A stretch of DNA of 64,000 nt, taken from Nitrosomonas marina (GTDB lineage Bacteria; Pseudomonadota; Gammaproteobacteria; Burkholderiales; Nitrosomonadaceae). Numbering within the stretch: the stretch's first letter is position 1; the number at the start of each line of letters is the position of its first letter. This document shows positions 47,389 through 57,106 of the stretch, piece by piece. A program made the position numbers and the translations under genes. The notes under the pieces are model-generated. The model was not told the DNA's origin, searched no databases, and worked only from the letters and a program-made list of their open reading frames with translations. The DNA lies in the NCBI RefSeq assembly GCF_900110145.1, contig NZ_FOCP01000012.1, forward strand, positions 1 to 64,000, given 5' to 3'.

Positions 47389-48540
47389 ATGTTTATTCGT
47401 AACACCCGATCTATCATCACAGTGCTGCTTCTTTTAAGCGCGGCGTCGTTGTACTGGTACTCACCTAATGACGATGAACCTGAGGCCAGTTCTTTTCTGA
47501 CGCGCACACTGGACTATGGCGATATCATCCAGACCATTTCCGCGAACGGCACATTGACACCTGTTGTTCTCGTGAATGTCGGCACGCAGGTTTCAGGTAC
47601 AGTTGCCAAACTGCACGCCGATTTTAACGACCAGGTCGAGACCGGCCAGATACTTGCGGAACTCGACCCGGCACTGCTGCAGGCACAGTTACAGCAATCC
47701 AGGGCCAATCTGCTTAGTGCGCAGACGCAGTACAGTATTGCGCAAAGCAAGCTCAAGCGTCATCGAGAGCTGCATGAACAAGGCTTTATCTCGATTGAAG
47801 CACTCGATATCGTCAGGCAGGAACTCGATGCAGCCAATGCACAACTGGCGGTCAGTCAGGCGCAGGTTGAAAGAGACAGCGCCAACCTGAATTACAGTAT
47901 TATCAAATCACCGATATCCGGTGTCGTGATTGCGCGCGATGTTGATGTCGGACAAACCGTTGCCGCAAATTTTCAGACGCCTGTGCTGTTTCAGATAGCC
48001 AAAGACTTACGTGAAATGCAGATAAATATCAGTGTTGCTGAGGCGGATATCGGTTTATTACGCATCGACCAGCCAATCAATTTTACCGTTGACGCCTATC
48101 CGGAGAGCACATTCACCGGCAGAGTCAAACAGGTTCGTCTGAACCCGACGATACAGGAAAACGTCGTTACCTATAATGTTGTTGCCATGGTCAATAACAT
48201 TGACGGTTCGCTTTTACCTGGCATGACTGCCAATATTCACTTTGTTGTCAATCAGAGACAAAATGTATTGCGCGTACCAAATGCTGCGCTACGATATCAA
48301 CCTAAAGCGTCCGAACCCAGCCCAGACAAGCAGCAGCGACCTGCCGGACAGCCCGGTCAATCCGTGATTTACCGGCTGATTGACGGCCGCCCAGTTGCGA
48401 CACTTATATCCAGAGGAATTACAGACGGCCATTTCACTGAAATAGTTGCCAGCACCGTTAACGCTGGCGACACTGTAGTCATACGGGAAAAAAGTGATCC
48501 GAAGGATTCCCAGACCAAATTTAGATTCAGGATGTTCTGA
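47389..48540 (+). CDS. MacA-like periplasmic adaptor of a tripartite efflux pump
   Basis: The 383-residue protein has an N-terminal anchor (IITVLLLLSAASLYWY) and a lipoyl/hairpin arrangement (ISANGTLTPVVLVNVGTQVSG, a coiled coil about residues 95-165, then YSIIKSPISGVVIARDVDVGQTV). A beta-barrel segment (VRLNPTIQENVVTYNVV) follows. This is the membrane-fusion protein of MacAB-type pumps, bridging an inner-membrane ABC permease and a TolC-like channel. It is the first gene of a three-gene operon; no TolC homologue is included. Confidence 0.92.
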   Translation: MFIRNTRSIITVLLLLSAASLYWYSPNDDEPEASSFLTRTLDYGDIIQTISANGTLTPVVLVNVGTQVSGTVAKLHADFNDQVETGQILAELDPALLQAQLQQSRANLLSAQTQYSIAQSKLKRHRELHEQGFISIEALDIVRQELDAANAQLAVSQAQVERDSANLNYSIIKSPISGVVIARDVDVGQTVAANFQTPVLFQIAKDLREMQINISVAEADIGLLRIDQPINFTVDAYPESTFTGRVKQVRLNPTIQENVVTYNVVAMVNNIDGSLLPGMTANIHFVVNQRQNVLRVPNAALRYQPKASEPSPDKQQRPAGQPGQSVIYRLIDGRPVATLISRGITDGHFTEIVASTVNAGDTVVIREKSDPKDSQTKFRFRMF

Positions 48541-48549
48541 TAGATTCAA

Positions 48550-49308
48550 ATGTCGACAAACCAGCCAGCGCCCTCTCCCACTACGCTAATTCGAATTGCA
48601 CAACTGCACAAAAGCTACAAACTCATTGATGCCGATGGCAATACAATCGAAAACCCGGTGCTACAAAATATCAATCTGATTATTGAAAAAGGTGAATTTG
48701 TCGCTATCATGGGCCATTCTGGATCAGGAAAATCGACTCTGATGAATATACTCGGCTGCCTGGATACACCAACGAGCGGGGATTACTGGCTGGAAAACCA
48801 GAATGTCGCCATGCTGTCGAATGACGCACTTGCCCGGCTTCGCAACCGTTATATCGGTTTTGTATTTCAGGGGTTCAACCTGTTAAATCGCATGACAGCG
48901 CTTGATAATGTCGCAGTACCGCTATTATATGCCGGAGAAAACCGCGCCAGCAGTCGACAACAGGCTATGGAGCAGCTACGGCGCACCGGACTGGAAAAAT
49001 TCGCCATGCACCATCCCAATCAATTATCCGGCGGCCAGCAACAACGCGTAGCCATCAGCCGCGCACTGATCAACCAGCCACCATTGATTCTCGCCGATGA
49101 ACCCACGGGTAACCTTGACACCCAAACCAGCCAGGAGATCATGACCTTATTTGAGCAGCTAAACCGAGAACAGGGCATCACAATTGTTCTGGTAACGCAT
49201 GAAAATGACATCGCAGCTTACGCCAGAAGGTTGATTCTTATCAAAGACGGAAGCATTGTATATGATGGTGATCAGGCACTTGAGAACGTACCTGACCCGG
49301 TTGTATGA
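48550..49308 (+). CDS. MacB-type ABC transporter ATP-binding protein
   Basis: The 252-residue protein has an intact Walker A (MGHSGSGKSTLMNILGCLD), Q-loop (VFQGFNLLNRM), signature (QLSGGQQQRVAISRAL) and Walker B (PLILADEPTGNLDT). It belongs to the LolD/MacB ATPase subfamily. It lies 9 bases after the adaptor gene and before the permease gene, so it is the energy unit of the pump. Confidence 0.95.
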   Translation: MSTNQPAPSPTTLIRIAQLHKSYKLIDADGNTIENPVLQNINLIIEKGEFVAIMGHSGSGKSTLMNILGCLDTPTSGDYWLENQNVAMLSNDALARLRNRYIGFVFQGFNLLNRMTALDNVAVPLLYAGENRASSRQQAMEQLRRTGLEKFAMHHPNQLSGGQQQRVAISRALINQPPLILADEPTGNLDTQTSQEIMTLFEQLNREQGITIVLVTHENDIAAYARRLILIKDGSIVYDGDQALENVPDPVV

Positions 49309-49393
49309 TTCATTATTATCATTCCTTCCGTTTGTCTGCTTACTATGATGCAATATACCCTGACGTTAACCTCTTTCCGATTGCTGCAGTGAT

Positions 49394-50617
49394 ATGAAGC
49401 TGATCACCATCATTGGAGAAGCAATGCGTGCTCTGCGCATGAACCGTTTGCGCACCGGGTTAACCATGCTCGGCATGATTATCGGCGTAGCCGCCGTGGT
49501 CCTGATGCTGTCTATTGGACAGGGAGCGCAAACAAAAATCAATCAATCCATCGAAACGATGGGCAGCAATTTGTTTATCGTACTGCCGGGTGCAACTTCA
49601 TCAGGCGGCCTGAGTTTTGGCAGCGGAAGTGTAAAAACATTAACAGTGAATGATGCAATGGCCATTGCGGAACTCCCTGCGGTCAATGCAACGGGGCCGG
49701 TCATCAGCGGTACGGCTCAATTAAATTTCAATGCAAAAAACTGGAGTACGTCAATCACAGGAACCACGCCGGATTATTTTATGGTTGGAAACTGGACCAT
49801 CGAAGACGGCTCGATCTTTTCCGAGACTGATGTACGTTCAGCGGCGCGTGTCGTCGTATTGGGTTCCATCACAGCTGAAAACCTGTTTGGCACGATTAAC
49901 CCGGTCGGCAAAACAGTCAGGATCACCAATCGACCTTTTCTGGTTGTTGGCGTGCTTGCCGCCAAGGGTCAAAGCTTAAGTGGACGCGATCAGGACGATA
50001 ACGTCTTTATTCCCATTACGACCAGCGAACGCCAGATAACCGGCAACCAGTTCCCCGGCTCGATACGTTATATGCTGGTTCAGGGAAAATCTGCTGAGAC
50101 AATGGAAGAAGCAGAAATTGAAATTACACAGCTTCTGAGGCAACGTCACCGTATCTCCGATGGAATGGAAAATGATTTTACAGTACGTAATTTGACCGCC
50201 ATTGCGGATGTCGCTACCGACACAGCGAAAATTTTGTCTATCGTGCTGGGTGCTATCGCTTCGATTTCATTACTGGTTGGCGGTATTGGCATAATGAATA
50301 TCATGCTGGTTTCCGTCACCGAACGCACCCGCGAAATCGGCATTCGTATGGCTATCGGGGCCAACAGAAATGCTATTCTAATTCAATTCCTGCTGGAAGC
50401 CATTATGATCTGTTTTATGGGCGGTATGATTGGTGTTATTCTGGGGATTGGCAGCGCATGGATAATCAGCCAGCTTATTGATATGCTTGTGGTCATTACT
50501 CTAAGCATGGTTTTTCTGGCCTTTCTGTTTTCCTCGGCAGTGGGAATTTTTTTCGGTTTTTATCCGGCCCGAAAAGCCGCGTCACTGAAACCGGTTGATG
50601 CTCTGCGGTATGAATAA
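49394..50617 (+). CDS. MacB-like ABC transporter permease
   Basis: The 407-residue protein has an N-terminal membrane segment (TGLTMLGMIIGVAAVVLMLSIG) and a large periplasmic domain (about 45-275). Three C-terminal membrane segments follow, containing LLVGGIGIMNIMLVSVTERTREIGIRMAIGA, the standard FtsX-like signature. In E. coli MacB the ATPase and permease are one protein; here they are separate genes. Export of peptides, lipoproteins or small molecules is possible. Confidence 0.94.
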   Translation: MKLITIIGEAMRALRMNRLRTGLTMLGMIIGVAAVVLMLSIGQGAQTKINQSIETMGSNLFIVLPGATSSGGLSFGSGSVKTLTVNDAMAIAELPAVNATGPVISGTAQLNFNAKNWSTSITGTTPDYFMVGNWTIEDGSIFSETDVRSAARVVVLGSITAENLFGTINPVGKTVRITNRPFLVVGVLAAKGQSLSGRDQDDNVFIPITTSERQITGNQFPGSIRYMLVQGKSAETMEEAEIEITQLLRQRHRISDGMENDFTVRNLTAIADVATDTAKILSIVLGAIASISLLVGGIGIMNIMLVSVTERTREIGIRMAIGANRNAILIQFLLEAIMICFMGGMIGVILGIGSAWIISQLIDMLVVITLSMVFLAFLFSSAVGIFFGFYPARKAASLKPVDALRYE

Positions 50618-50736
50618 CACGATCAAAATCCATTCAATACCACCGGTTTTCATGATCAGCAATAAAAACCGTTCTATACGACTTTACCGGACAGAAATTA
50701 TCTGGAAAGATACGGCCTACAGCGTAGGAAAAACCG

Positions 50737-51396
50737 ATGAGCACTAATCCGGGCAATAATAACAATACATCAGCGCAAAACAATAATAACGCAAAAGAGC
50801 GTTCCACCTCTGAGCTGCTAGAAACAGTCGTTGTTGTTTATAGAAGCGACACAGTGTCCATTGGCGAGATCAAAAACTCTCTGCACGAACGCGGTTTTGG
50901 CATTCTGCTGGCAATCGCAGCTTTACCGCTCTGCCTTCCGGTACCGGTACCTCCCGGTTACACCACTTTTTTTTCAATTCCACTCTTTATTTTCTCAGTC
51001 CAGATGATCATCGGCATGCAATCACCCTGGCTGCCGCTATGGATCACGACAAAAAAAATTAAACGCGAAAGTCTGGAGAAACTGATTGTAAAAGCCAATC
51101 CATGGCTAAAAAAAATAGAAAAACGGTTGCAGCCACGACTGACTTATATCAGCGTACACACCTGGGAACGAATCATTGGTATTTTTACGTTTGTTTTCGC
51201 ATTATCAATATCGCTCCCCATACCATTAACCAATTTTCCTCCTGGCTGGGGTATTCTGATAATGTCACTTGGGCTGCTGAGCAAGGACGGCATCACCATA
51301 CTAATCGGTATGATTATTGGCACCATAGGTGTCGGTATCACCATGATCATTCTCGTTTTACTGTGGATGGGAATGTCGCTACCAACGTTTTATTAA
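50737..51396 (+). CDS. ExoD-family membrane protein
   Basis: The 219-residue protein has an Asn-rich polar start (about 1-22) and the ExoD pattern: HERGFGILLAIAALPLCLPVPVPPG, IFSVQMIIGMQSPWLP, SLPIPLTNFPPGWGILIMSLGLLSKDG and a final membrane helix. ExoD was linked to exopolysaccharide synthesis and nodule invasion in rhizobia; its biochemical role is not settled. It stands after the exporter operon on the same strand. Confidence 0.9.
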   Translation: MSTNPGNNNNTSAQNNNNAKERSTSELLETVVVVYRSDTVSIGEIKNSLHERGFGILLAIAALPLCLPVPVPPGYTTFFSIPLFIFSVQMIIGMQSPWLPLWITTKKIKRESLEKLIVKANPWLKKIEKRLQPRLTYISVHTWERIIGIFTFVFALSISLPIPLTNFPPGWGILIMSLGLLSKDGITILIGMIIGTIGVGITMIILVLLWMGMSLPTFY

Positions 51397-51622
51397 TAAC
51401 TCACTTTGCACCACCGCTTTCCACCAGGCAGGTTTTAAATATCTATTCGCATTTTCCTGTACCGGCTGTTACATAAATTTTTCAATGTTTCCCTGTTTGT
51501 GCGAATTCCCACAGATAGTTTCCCGGTCTTTCCTTAGACTGCCTCCGTGTTTGTTGATTTGTACGATTAATTCAAAAAACACTATTCATTTCTAACATTG
51601 ACTTCAATTCAAAGGAAAACTG

Positions 51623-51904
51623 ATGGAACTTACAAAAAACACCTCTATTGCCTGCACCCTGTCATTATTATTTTACGCAAACGCATGGGCTGTTTCAGAT
51701 GGCGCCATCGATAGCAGATGGCATCGAACAGGAATCGCAACAAGCCAGAGCACCATGAACACATCGAACGACAGGGTATTAAAAAAGACAACTATTCGCC
51801 CAGATACACAGCTGTCATGTACGGTCAGTAACCAAGAAAAAGTCAATACCCGTAACCAGCCCACGTCATATAACAATCAACTTGTTCTGCAGCAAGTTTG
51901 TTGA
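51623..51904 (+). CDS. small secreted protein of unknown function
   Basis: AAAGGAAAAC precedes the ATG. The 93-residue product has a signal peptide (cleavage near AWAVS) and a polar, Ser/Thr/Asn-rich mature part with two cysteines (LSCTVSN and the C-terminal QQVC). No domain is recognised. The composition suggests a disordered or small disulfide-linked periplasmic peptide. Confidence 0.58.
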   Translation: MELTKNTSIACTLSLLFYANAWAVSDGAIDSRWHRTGIATSQSTMNTSNDRVLKKTTIRPDTQLSCTVSNQEKVNTRNQPTSYNNQLVLQQVC

Positions 51905-51920
51905 ATTAGATATTGGGGTC

Positions 51921-51981
51921 GTCATGTAATCCAGAATTCTGAATTCTTTCCAACAATGCCTGCAATTCTGGATTACGTGAC
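51921..51981. repeat. long inverted repeat with 18-bp arms
   Basis: The arms gtcatgtaatccagaatt (51921-51938) and aattctggattacgtgac (51964-51981) match at 17 of 18 positions when one is reversed, with a 25-base spacer. It lies just downstream of the small secreted protein gene and has no T run, so it is not a classical terminator. It may be a dispersed intergenic repeat or the remains of a miniature element. The rest of 51905-52406 shows only a small ttccgg/ccggaa stem and no gene. Confidence 0.62.
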
Positions 51982-52406
51982 AGCTCCAAATCGCATCTTC
52001 CGGCAACCCCGGAAATATGTATCCACTCTAAGAAAAAGCCACGCCTCGAAATTTTAGTAAAGCATTCCTAATTTTTGTACCAGCCAGCCTTTGTCAGCAC
52101 CCTTCATATTTTTCCCGACGATCAGATAAATATATTCACTCATTGATTGCGCTTCGGAAGACATGCACGAACTAACGTTGGTAATCTGGATCGAATTCAT
52201 CAAAAGCTATTGAAGAATTACATGCAAGAGTGAACATGCTTGAATGCAGATCGACATAGTCCTTCAACAACACGCAGTCTCTGCATTCAATTAACATGTT
52301 CGAATAATCCATGGTGCTGGTTGATGGCGAACACAAAGTACAGGCCGGTACTACCGACAGAGAAAACAACGACAATTCACACATTGTTCGGAAAAAACTG
52401 TGCCGT

Positions 52407-53021
52407 CTATTTTTTTGGTGAGCAAATATTGTTCAGCAATGTAATCGCAGATATCTGCCTGGGCTGCGCTCGTCCGCGCCTTGCCTGATCATAGACAGCG
52501 TTAATCTGTAGCGTGTCTGCATATATGGCAGCTTCCACTGTATATGCGTCAAAACCGAAACTTGCACCGAAATTAATCCAGTCCAGCGGCATTGTAAATT
52601 TTGTTCCCCGATCAATTCGTGTCGCGCTAAACCCGGCATATTGGCTGCTTAGCGGTGATTCTTTAAAGGTAATCGCGGTCAACTGACTATCCGGTTCCAG
52701 CGCGGCTTCATAAATCCGAACTGCTTCATTCGCCTCTCTATTCAAAGGAATAATCAGTGCATAGGCTTTTTCGTGCTGAATATGAAGCATTACATAATCA
52801 TTACTTTCCCCGTCTACCCGCTCTCCCTTGGTTTGCACCTGGAATACCAGGTGATTGTCCGATGTAACATCAGAAGTGACACGTAAAATGTCCTGCTCCG
52901 GCGGCAGCGATTTATCCATAAAAGAAATGATAACGCGCGGATCAGCCTCCAGCTGCATGGCTACAGCGGGTCCAACCAGCAAACCGAACTGGAAAAACAG
53001 CAAGGCGATCCTGGCAATCAT
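52407..53021 (-). CDS. secreted protein coupled to the SCO1-like gene
   Basis: The 204-residue protein has a signal peptide (ending VAMQLEAD) and a beta-rich body (HLVFQVQTKGERVDGESNDYVMLHI, FTMPLDWINFGASFGFDAYTVEAAIYADTLQ). No family is recognised. Its ATG overlaps the stop of the SCO1-like gene by four bases, so the two are probably made together and act together in the periplasm. A role in copper-site assembly is possible but is based on position only. Confidence 0.72.
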   Translation of the reverse strand: MIARIALLFFQFGLLVGPAVAMQLEADPRVIISFMDKSLPPEQDILRVTSDVTSDNHLVFQVQTKGERVDGESNDYVMLHIQHEKAYALIIPLNREANEAVRIYEAALEPDSQLTAITFKESPLSSQYAGFSATRIDRGTKFTMPLDWINFGASFGFDAYTVEAAIYADTLQINAVYDQARRGRAQPRQISAITLLNNICSPKK

Positions 53022-53617
53022 AAGAACAACCCCCTGTTTTTCTTAAACAGTGACGCAATGTCAGCTGCGTCTTTGACTGCGTCGAACATCACCTTGATCC
53101 TGCCTTCCGGATCAATCAGAAAAGCGGTCGTGCTGTGGTCAACCTGATAGTTTTCCATATTTCCTGCACTTTTCGTATAGAAAGCGACTTCAACACCGAA
53201 AGCATTTTTAAATTGCTCCAGTTGCTCACCTTCAAAACGTAAATACGAAATATCAGATCCGAACCGCTCTGTATAGCTCGACAACGCAGCAGCAGAATCA
53301 CGATCAGGGTCGATTGAAACGAAAGTGCCGTTTAATTGAATATTCTCAGCGGAAGCGGCCTGAATCAGCATATGCAGGTTGCCAAGCGAGGTCGGGCAAA
53401 TATCCTTGCAGCGGGTAAACCCGAAAACCACCAGTTGCCATTGATCGCTTTCATTGGCGTTCACATGCGCCTGTTTCAGATGCGCGATTGTCTCTGCCTG
53501 CAGGGGGACGGGGCGCGGCAGAACGAGTGGCGCCGCCGCAAGACCGGTCTGCATGAAAAGCAGCACCGCAGTTATCACTGCAAACACGCTGCTCTCATGA
53601 AAAAACATTTTTTTCAA
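53018..53617 (-). CDS. SCO1/SenC-family copper chaperone/thiol protein, TTG start
   Basis: A strong AAGGAG eight bases upstream selects TTG at 53617 and gives a 199-residue protein with a signal peptide (to about GLAAAP). The SCO motifs are present: FGFTRCKDICPTSLGN with the CxxxC copper-binding pair, and DHSTTAFLIDPEGRIKVMF with the third ligand His. SCO proteins deliver copper to, or reduce, CuA sites of oxidases. No oxidase subunit gene is adjacent. The neighbours are a beta-propeller protein and, across the porin gene, the split multicopper oxidase. Confidence 0.9.
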   Translation of the reverse strand: MKKMFFHESSVFAVITAVLLFMQTGLAAAPLVLPRPVPLQAETIAHLKQAHVNANESDQWQLVVFGFTRCKDICPTSLGNLHMLIQAASAENIQLNGTFVSIDPDRDSAAALSSYTERFGSDISYLRFEGEQLEQFKNAFGVEVAFYTKSAGNMENYQVDHSTTAFLIDPEGRIKVMFDAVKDAADIASLFKKNRGLFL

Positions 53618-53747
53618 CTTAGCATCTCCTTTTAGATTTAACACAAAGAATCGGTGCAGCGTTTCAAAAACCCACCAGCCAGAGACCAGTTCGTGCATCT
53701 GCCGTGAGCAGCCGATGGGTTTTGACGTGCACTATAAACGCCTAGCT

Positions 53748-55139
53748 TCAGCGAGTTCCGCCTGCTGCAAAAATACCATGCGGCTGCACCAGCCCATCCT
53801 CAGGACCCCACTGTTTAACAACCTGGTCTGTCACCGTGTCTATTTTCAACACATAACCAGAAACCCAGCTTGCCACAATCAGATACCGGTTGTCCGGCGT
53901 CGGGCTGATGGTGTGCGCAACAGAGTACCCCTGCGGCAGTTCATGCCCCGGTTTCATCCGCTTAATGAAACGCGGATTGTAGCGATCGGTCAAATCCCAG
54001 ACCGAAATATAACCGTCTTCACCAAACTCATAATCCAGCGAATCTTCCTCAGCCAGATAAAGTTTGCCGTTGACAACCGCCAGATCGGAAGGCGAGCGGA
54101 ATACACCGCGCCCGTTCACACGTTTCGTGTGGCGTATAATTTTCGTAGCAGTCCCTTCAACGGTGTCCAGCAACCATACACTCGGTGGAATAATCTTTCT
54201 GGTAGTGTCCGGTGTCAGCGACGTTTTATCAAACTGCATCGAGGCCGTGACAGCGAAACGCTCGTCCAGCCAGTAGACAAAATGCGTAAAGGCGGCATGT
54301 CGTTTCTCATTACCCAGCATGATCTGGCCAACCACTTGCAATTCCCCTGTCTCTCTATTGGGCTTGTATACATCGATCATACTATTATCGAAGAAATAGC
54401 CTGTGCCCAGACCGACTGTGCCTGACCGATTGAAGTTAATGCCATGCGTTTGCTCCGTATAACCCGGTATTGCTATCGGGTCGACACTGGCCAGCTGGTT
54501 CGTCTTCAGATCGACGACCCGCACTCTGTCCGAGGTAAATTCGGTCATATACATGAAATCCGAATAAGGCAGCAGCGTATTACCGTGAATCTGCGTTCCT
54601 CTGCCGATCAGCCAGTTAGGTACATTCTGGACATCATTGACCGGTTCGACGAAAGGCAGCTCGGCCGGTGTATTCGGGCTGTCCGCCACCATCAACGATT
54701 CCAGATTCAATGACACCGTTCCTGCATTCCAGTCAATGTCGAGCACTTTTAATGCAATCACATAAGACGGGTGGTTTTCCGTGTTGTCAGACGTGATATA
54801 AATCATATCGCCCTCCGGCAATACCGCGGTATGCTGCAGCGGTATATCACCCGGCCAGCCGTTAATACTTGTCAGCGGATCAATGATAATCAGTTTGTCG
54901 TTTTCATAATTAAACAGGTAAATCACACGGGTGTGGTAATCGATCGCGGTAACCACAGGCTGTAAATGTTCATTGTAAACAGCCTGATTGTGATTTCCTG
55001 AATAGTTATTACTGCGAAAATGCACTTCATTATCACCGTCGAACTCAGTTTCTTGGGCGCTGAGTGTGCTGGCTGAGAATGCCAGCATACATGCTGCTGT
55101 TAGCGAGGCCATATGGCCAGGCTTTATTTTTGAAATCAT
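53748..55139 (-). CDS. periplasmic beta-propeller protein
   Basis: The 463-residue protein has a signal peptide (ending TLSAQE). Repeated blade-like segments follow, such as VVTAIDYHTRVIYLFNYEN, DRVRVVDLKTNQLASV, SPSDLAVVNGKLYLAEEDS and TPDNRYLIVASWVSGYVLKI. It is best described as a YVTN/NHL-like propeller without haem motifs. GGAGGG precedes the ATG. Several His residues (THGINFNRSG, RHAAFTHFVYW, VAHTISP, QPHGIF) fall at blade tops, where they could bind a metal. It is upstream of the SCO1-like gene on the same strand. Confidence 0.78.
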   Translation of the reverse strand: MISKIKPGHMASLTAACMLAFSASTLSAQETEFDGDNEVHFRSNNYSGNHNQAVYNEHLQPVVTAIDYHTRVIYLFNYENDKLIIIDPLTSINGWPGDIPLQHTAVLPEGDMIYITSDNTENHPSYVIALKVLDIDWNAGTVSLNLESLMVADSPNTPAELPFVEPVNDVQNVPNWLIGRGTQIHGNTLLPYSDFMYMTEFTSDRVRVVDLKTNQLASVDPIAIPGYTEQTHGINFNRSGTVGLGTGYFFDNSMIDVYKPNRETGELQVVGQIMLGNEKRHAAFTHFVYWLDERFAVTASMQFDKTSLTPDTTRKIIPPSVWLLDTVEGTATKIIRHTKRVNGRGVFRSPSDLAVVNGKLYLAEEDSLDYEFGEDGYISVWDLTDRYNPRFIKRMKPGHELPQGYSVAHTISPTPDNRYLIVASWVSGYVLKIDTVTDQVVKQWGPEDGLVQPHGIFAAGGTR

Positions 55140-55586
55140 TAAAATCCCTCCAAGATTGACATAAAACTCCTAATCCATTGCGAATAAGTGACTCAATGGA
55201 TTAGGAAAACTGAACCGAAAGTTGTGTTTGAAACATCCTTCGGTTTTAAAACCCAGAGTTGAACCGGAAAACCCGTTCAATTCCGGGGGCAAAAATTAAC
55301 GTAAAACGCCCGGCATCATAATTCGAAACAGGCGTCATTCCCTGTGAGTTTTCCCACATTACCCCGGTCAATTTATCGTTTATGGACAATCAATCCGGGT
55401 TGTGAGAATCCCCACATCTTTCGCGGTCCGGTTGCTTTATCGTTCGACTCCGTTTTCATCAAAATGAAACGATTCGGCTTTATCTTCCCACTTGCGCAGA
55501 CTTGGAAGGATTGTAGAAGTCCTTTGTTACAGGCTTATAAAGCTTTGTTTTCAAATTTATTAAACATTTCATACAAAATAAGGATT
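55140..55586. other. divergent regulatory region between propeller and porin genes
   Basis: This 447-bp spacer holds promoters for both directions and a clear 12-bp inverted repeat (separate entry). No gene is credible; the open frame before the porin start lacks a ribosome site. Confidence 0.45.
55169..55205. promoter_or_regulatory. 12-bp inverted repeat in the propeller/porin divergent region
   Basis: Perfect arms cctaatccattg (55169-55180) and caatggattagg (55194-55205) with a 13-base spacer lie 30 bases upstream of the propeller start codon. The position suggests a 5'-UTR hairpin or an operator. Confidence 0.5.
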
Positions 55587-56777
55587 ATGATGAGTAAGCA
55601 TTTGATTGCTATGATATTAGCCGGTCTTGTCACATTAATTGCCACAGCATCCGCTTTCGGATCTAAATTTTCTGTTGTTGGCAGGATCCAGTCTGAATAC
55701 AGTCATATCAATATCGAGGGATATTCCAGTCAGTCCACGGTAAACGACCCAACGTTTTTTTCCTCATGGGGGTTCCGTGTGTTTGAAGACCTGGGCGGGG
55801 GTTTTCAGGCAATGGCGATGATCGATTTCGGCTTCAATACCAACGGCGCAACCCAGGGCAGCCGGGAAATTTTCGTCGGCATCAATAACGACAAAATCGG
55901 CACATTAAAAATCGGACGCACGCATTCGCCGTTCGCGGATTTTGCCGGTGGCTGGACCATTGATCCATTTGTCTATACAACCTTGCAGGCTGCCGGCAGT
56001 GGCGGCACCATGATCGCCAGCGCCAACGGCCTCGGCGCCGGTGCATATTCTGCGGTCAATAGTGTTGTCCGGTTTACCTCCACCGAATTTCACGGTTTTT
56101 CTTTCGCTGTCCTGTTGATGCCCGGAGATGCTGAAAAACTGGAAGCCCATCTCGGCGGCGCGCTCGGCGGCGACGGCTTTAATATCGGCGAGACCGGTGG
56201 CGAGGACGGCGAATGGGACGTTCAGGTAGCCGCGAAATATAATTTAGATTTTCAGGCGCATAAATTCCAGGTCTTCGGCGGATATTCAAGGGACAATGTC
56301 AGTACGTTCCAGAAACGAGTGACCACTGCCAACCTGAAAACCGAGGAAGTCGGCCGTATCGGCGGTGTCTGGTCATATAATGATTTTCAACTGCAGGGTC
56401 AGTATGAGTCCGTCAGTGATGCGATAGGTGCAGCAACCTGTTCGGACGCTGCCGCGCTCGGTTCAATCAAAGAAATAAAAACCCGGCAGTGTAATTCTGC
56501 TATGAATCCCGGCGGCGATGGCGATGTCTGGTATGTAGGCGGTCAATACAAACTTGGTAACGCTACCCTGGTCGCACAGGGCGGAATGACCCATGCCAAA
56601 CGTACGGCTTTTGCGAACAAGCGCGATGCCAAAAGCTTTACCGTTGGCGCACTGTATCATCTGAGCAAGCGGACGAATCTTTTCGGCGGCTATCAACGCG
56701 TTAATGTCATCGACAGGAATACGACAGTGGACCGTGACCGCAACACCTGGACAGTCGGCTTACGCCACCTGTTTTAA
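55587..56777 (+). CDS. general porin (trimeric outer-membrane type)
   Basis: The start at 55587 follows AAGGA and gives a 396-residue precursor with a signal peptide (to about SAFGSK). The sequence has alternating beta strands, FGFRVFEDLGGGFQAMAMIDFGFN, REIFVGINNDKIGTLKIGRTHSPF and TVGALYHLSKRTNLFGGYQRV, and ends WTVGLRHLF with the terminal Phe needed for outer-membrane insertion. It is a Gram-negative porin of the proteobacterial type. It lies between the SCO1/propeller genes and the split oxidase operon. Confidence 0.93.
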   Translation: MMSKHLIAMILAGLVTLIATASAFGSKFSVVGRIQSEYSHINIEGYSSQSTVNDPTFFSSWGFRVFEDLGGGFQAMAMIDFGFNTNGATQGSREIFVGINNDKIGTLKIGRTHSPFADFAGGWTIDPFVYTTLQAAGSGGTMIASANGLGAGAYSAVNSVVRFTSTEFHGFSFAVLLMPGDAEKLEAHLGGALGGDGFNIGETGGEDGEWDVQVAAKYNLDFQAHKFQVFGGYSRDNVSTFQKRVTTANLKTEEVGRIGGVWSYNDFQLQGQYESVSDAIGAATCSDAAALGSIKEIKTRQCNSAMNPGGDGDVWYVGGQYKLGNATLVAQGGMTHAKRTAFANKRDAKSFTVGALYHLSKRTNLFGGYQRVNVIDRNTTVDRDRNTWTVGLRHLF

Positions 56778-57072
56778 CCCCACACAATCAAACCCTTCTC
56801 AGGCCGTAAAGCAGGTATTCAAGCCAAATCCCAGAATTGGCGAAAACAAGCGGCCCAACCACTCAAAGCGGATTCCGGATGGCCCGGAATCCGGTAACAG
56901 CGCGATACATAGAATAAAATTCAGGTAAACACTCCAACCGCCGATCAATACATCACGCTATTTGCAATTGCCGCCCGTCTTAACGCAGTCACGTCATACC
57001 GTGGATCGGGCGCTGACAGGCAATCTGTCGTACTGCGCGGAATAGCAGAGCCGTTGAATATCGGAAAAAAAC

Positions 57073-57106
57073 AGCCTTCCATGAAAACGGGTGTTTCCGG
57101 AAGGCT
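57073..57106 (-). terminator. intrinsic terminator (minus strand)
   Basis: An 8-bp stem (agccttcc at 57073-57080, ggaaggct at 57099-57106) with a partly self-paired interior is followed on the minus strand by a run of seven T. It lies about 150 bases past the end of the small secreted protein gene at 57258. The remainder of 56778-57257 has no gene. Confidence 0.72.
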
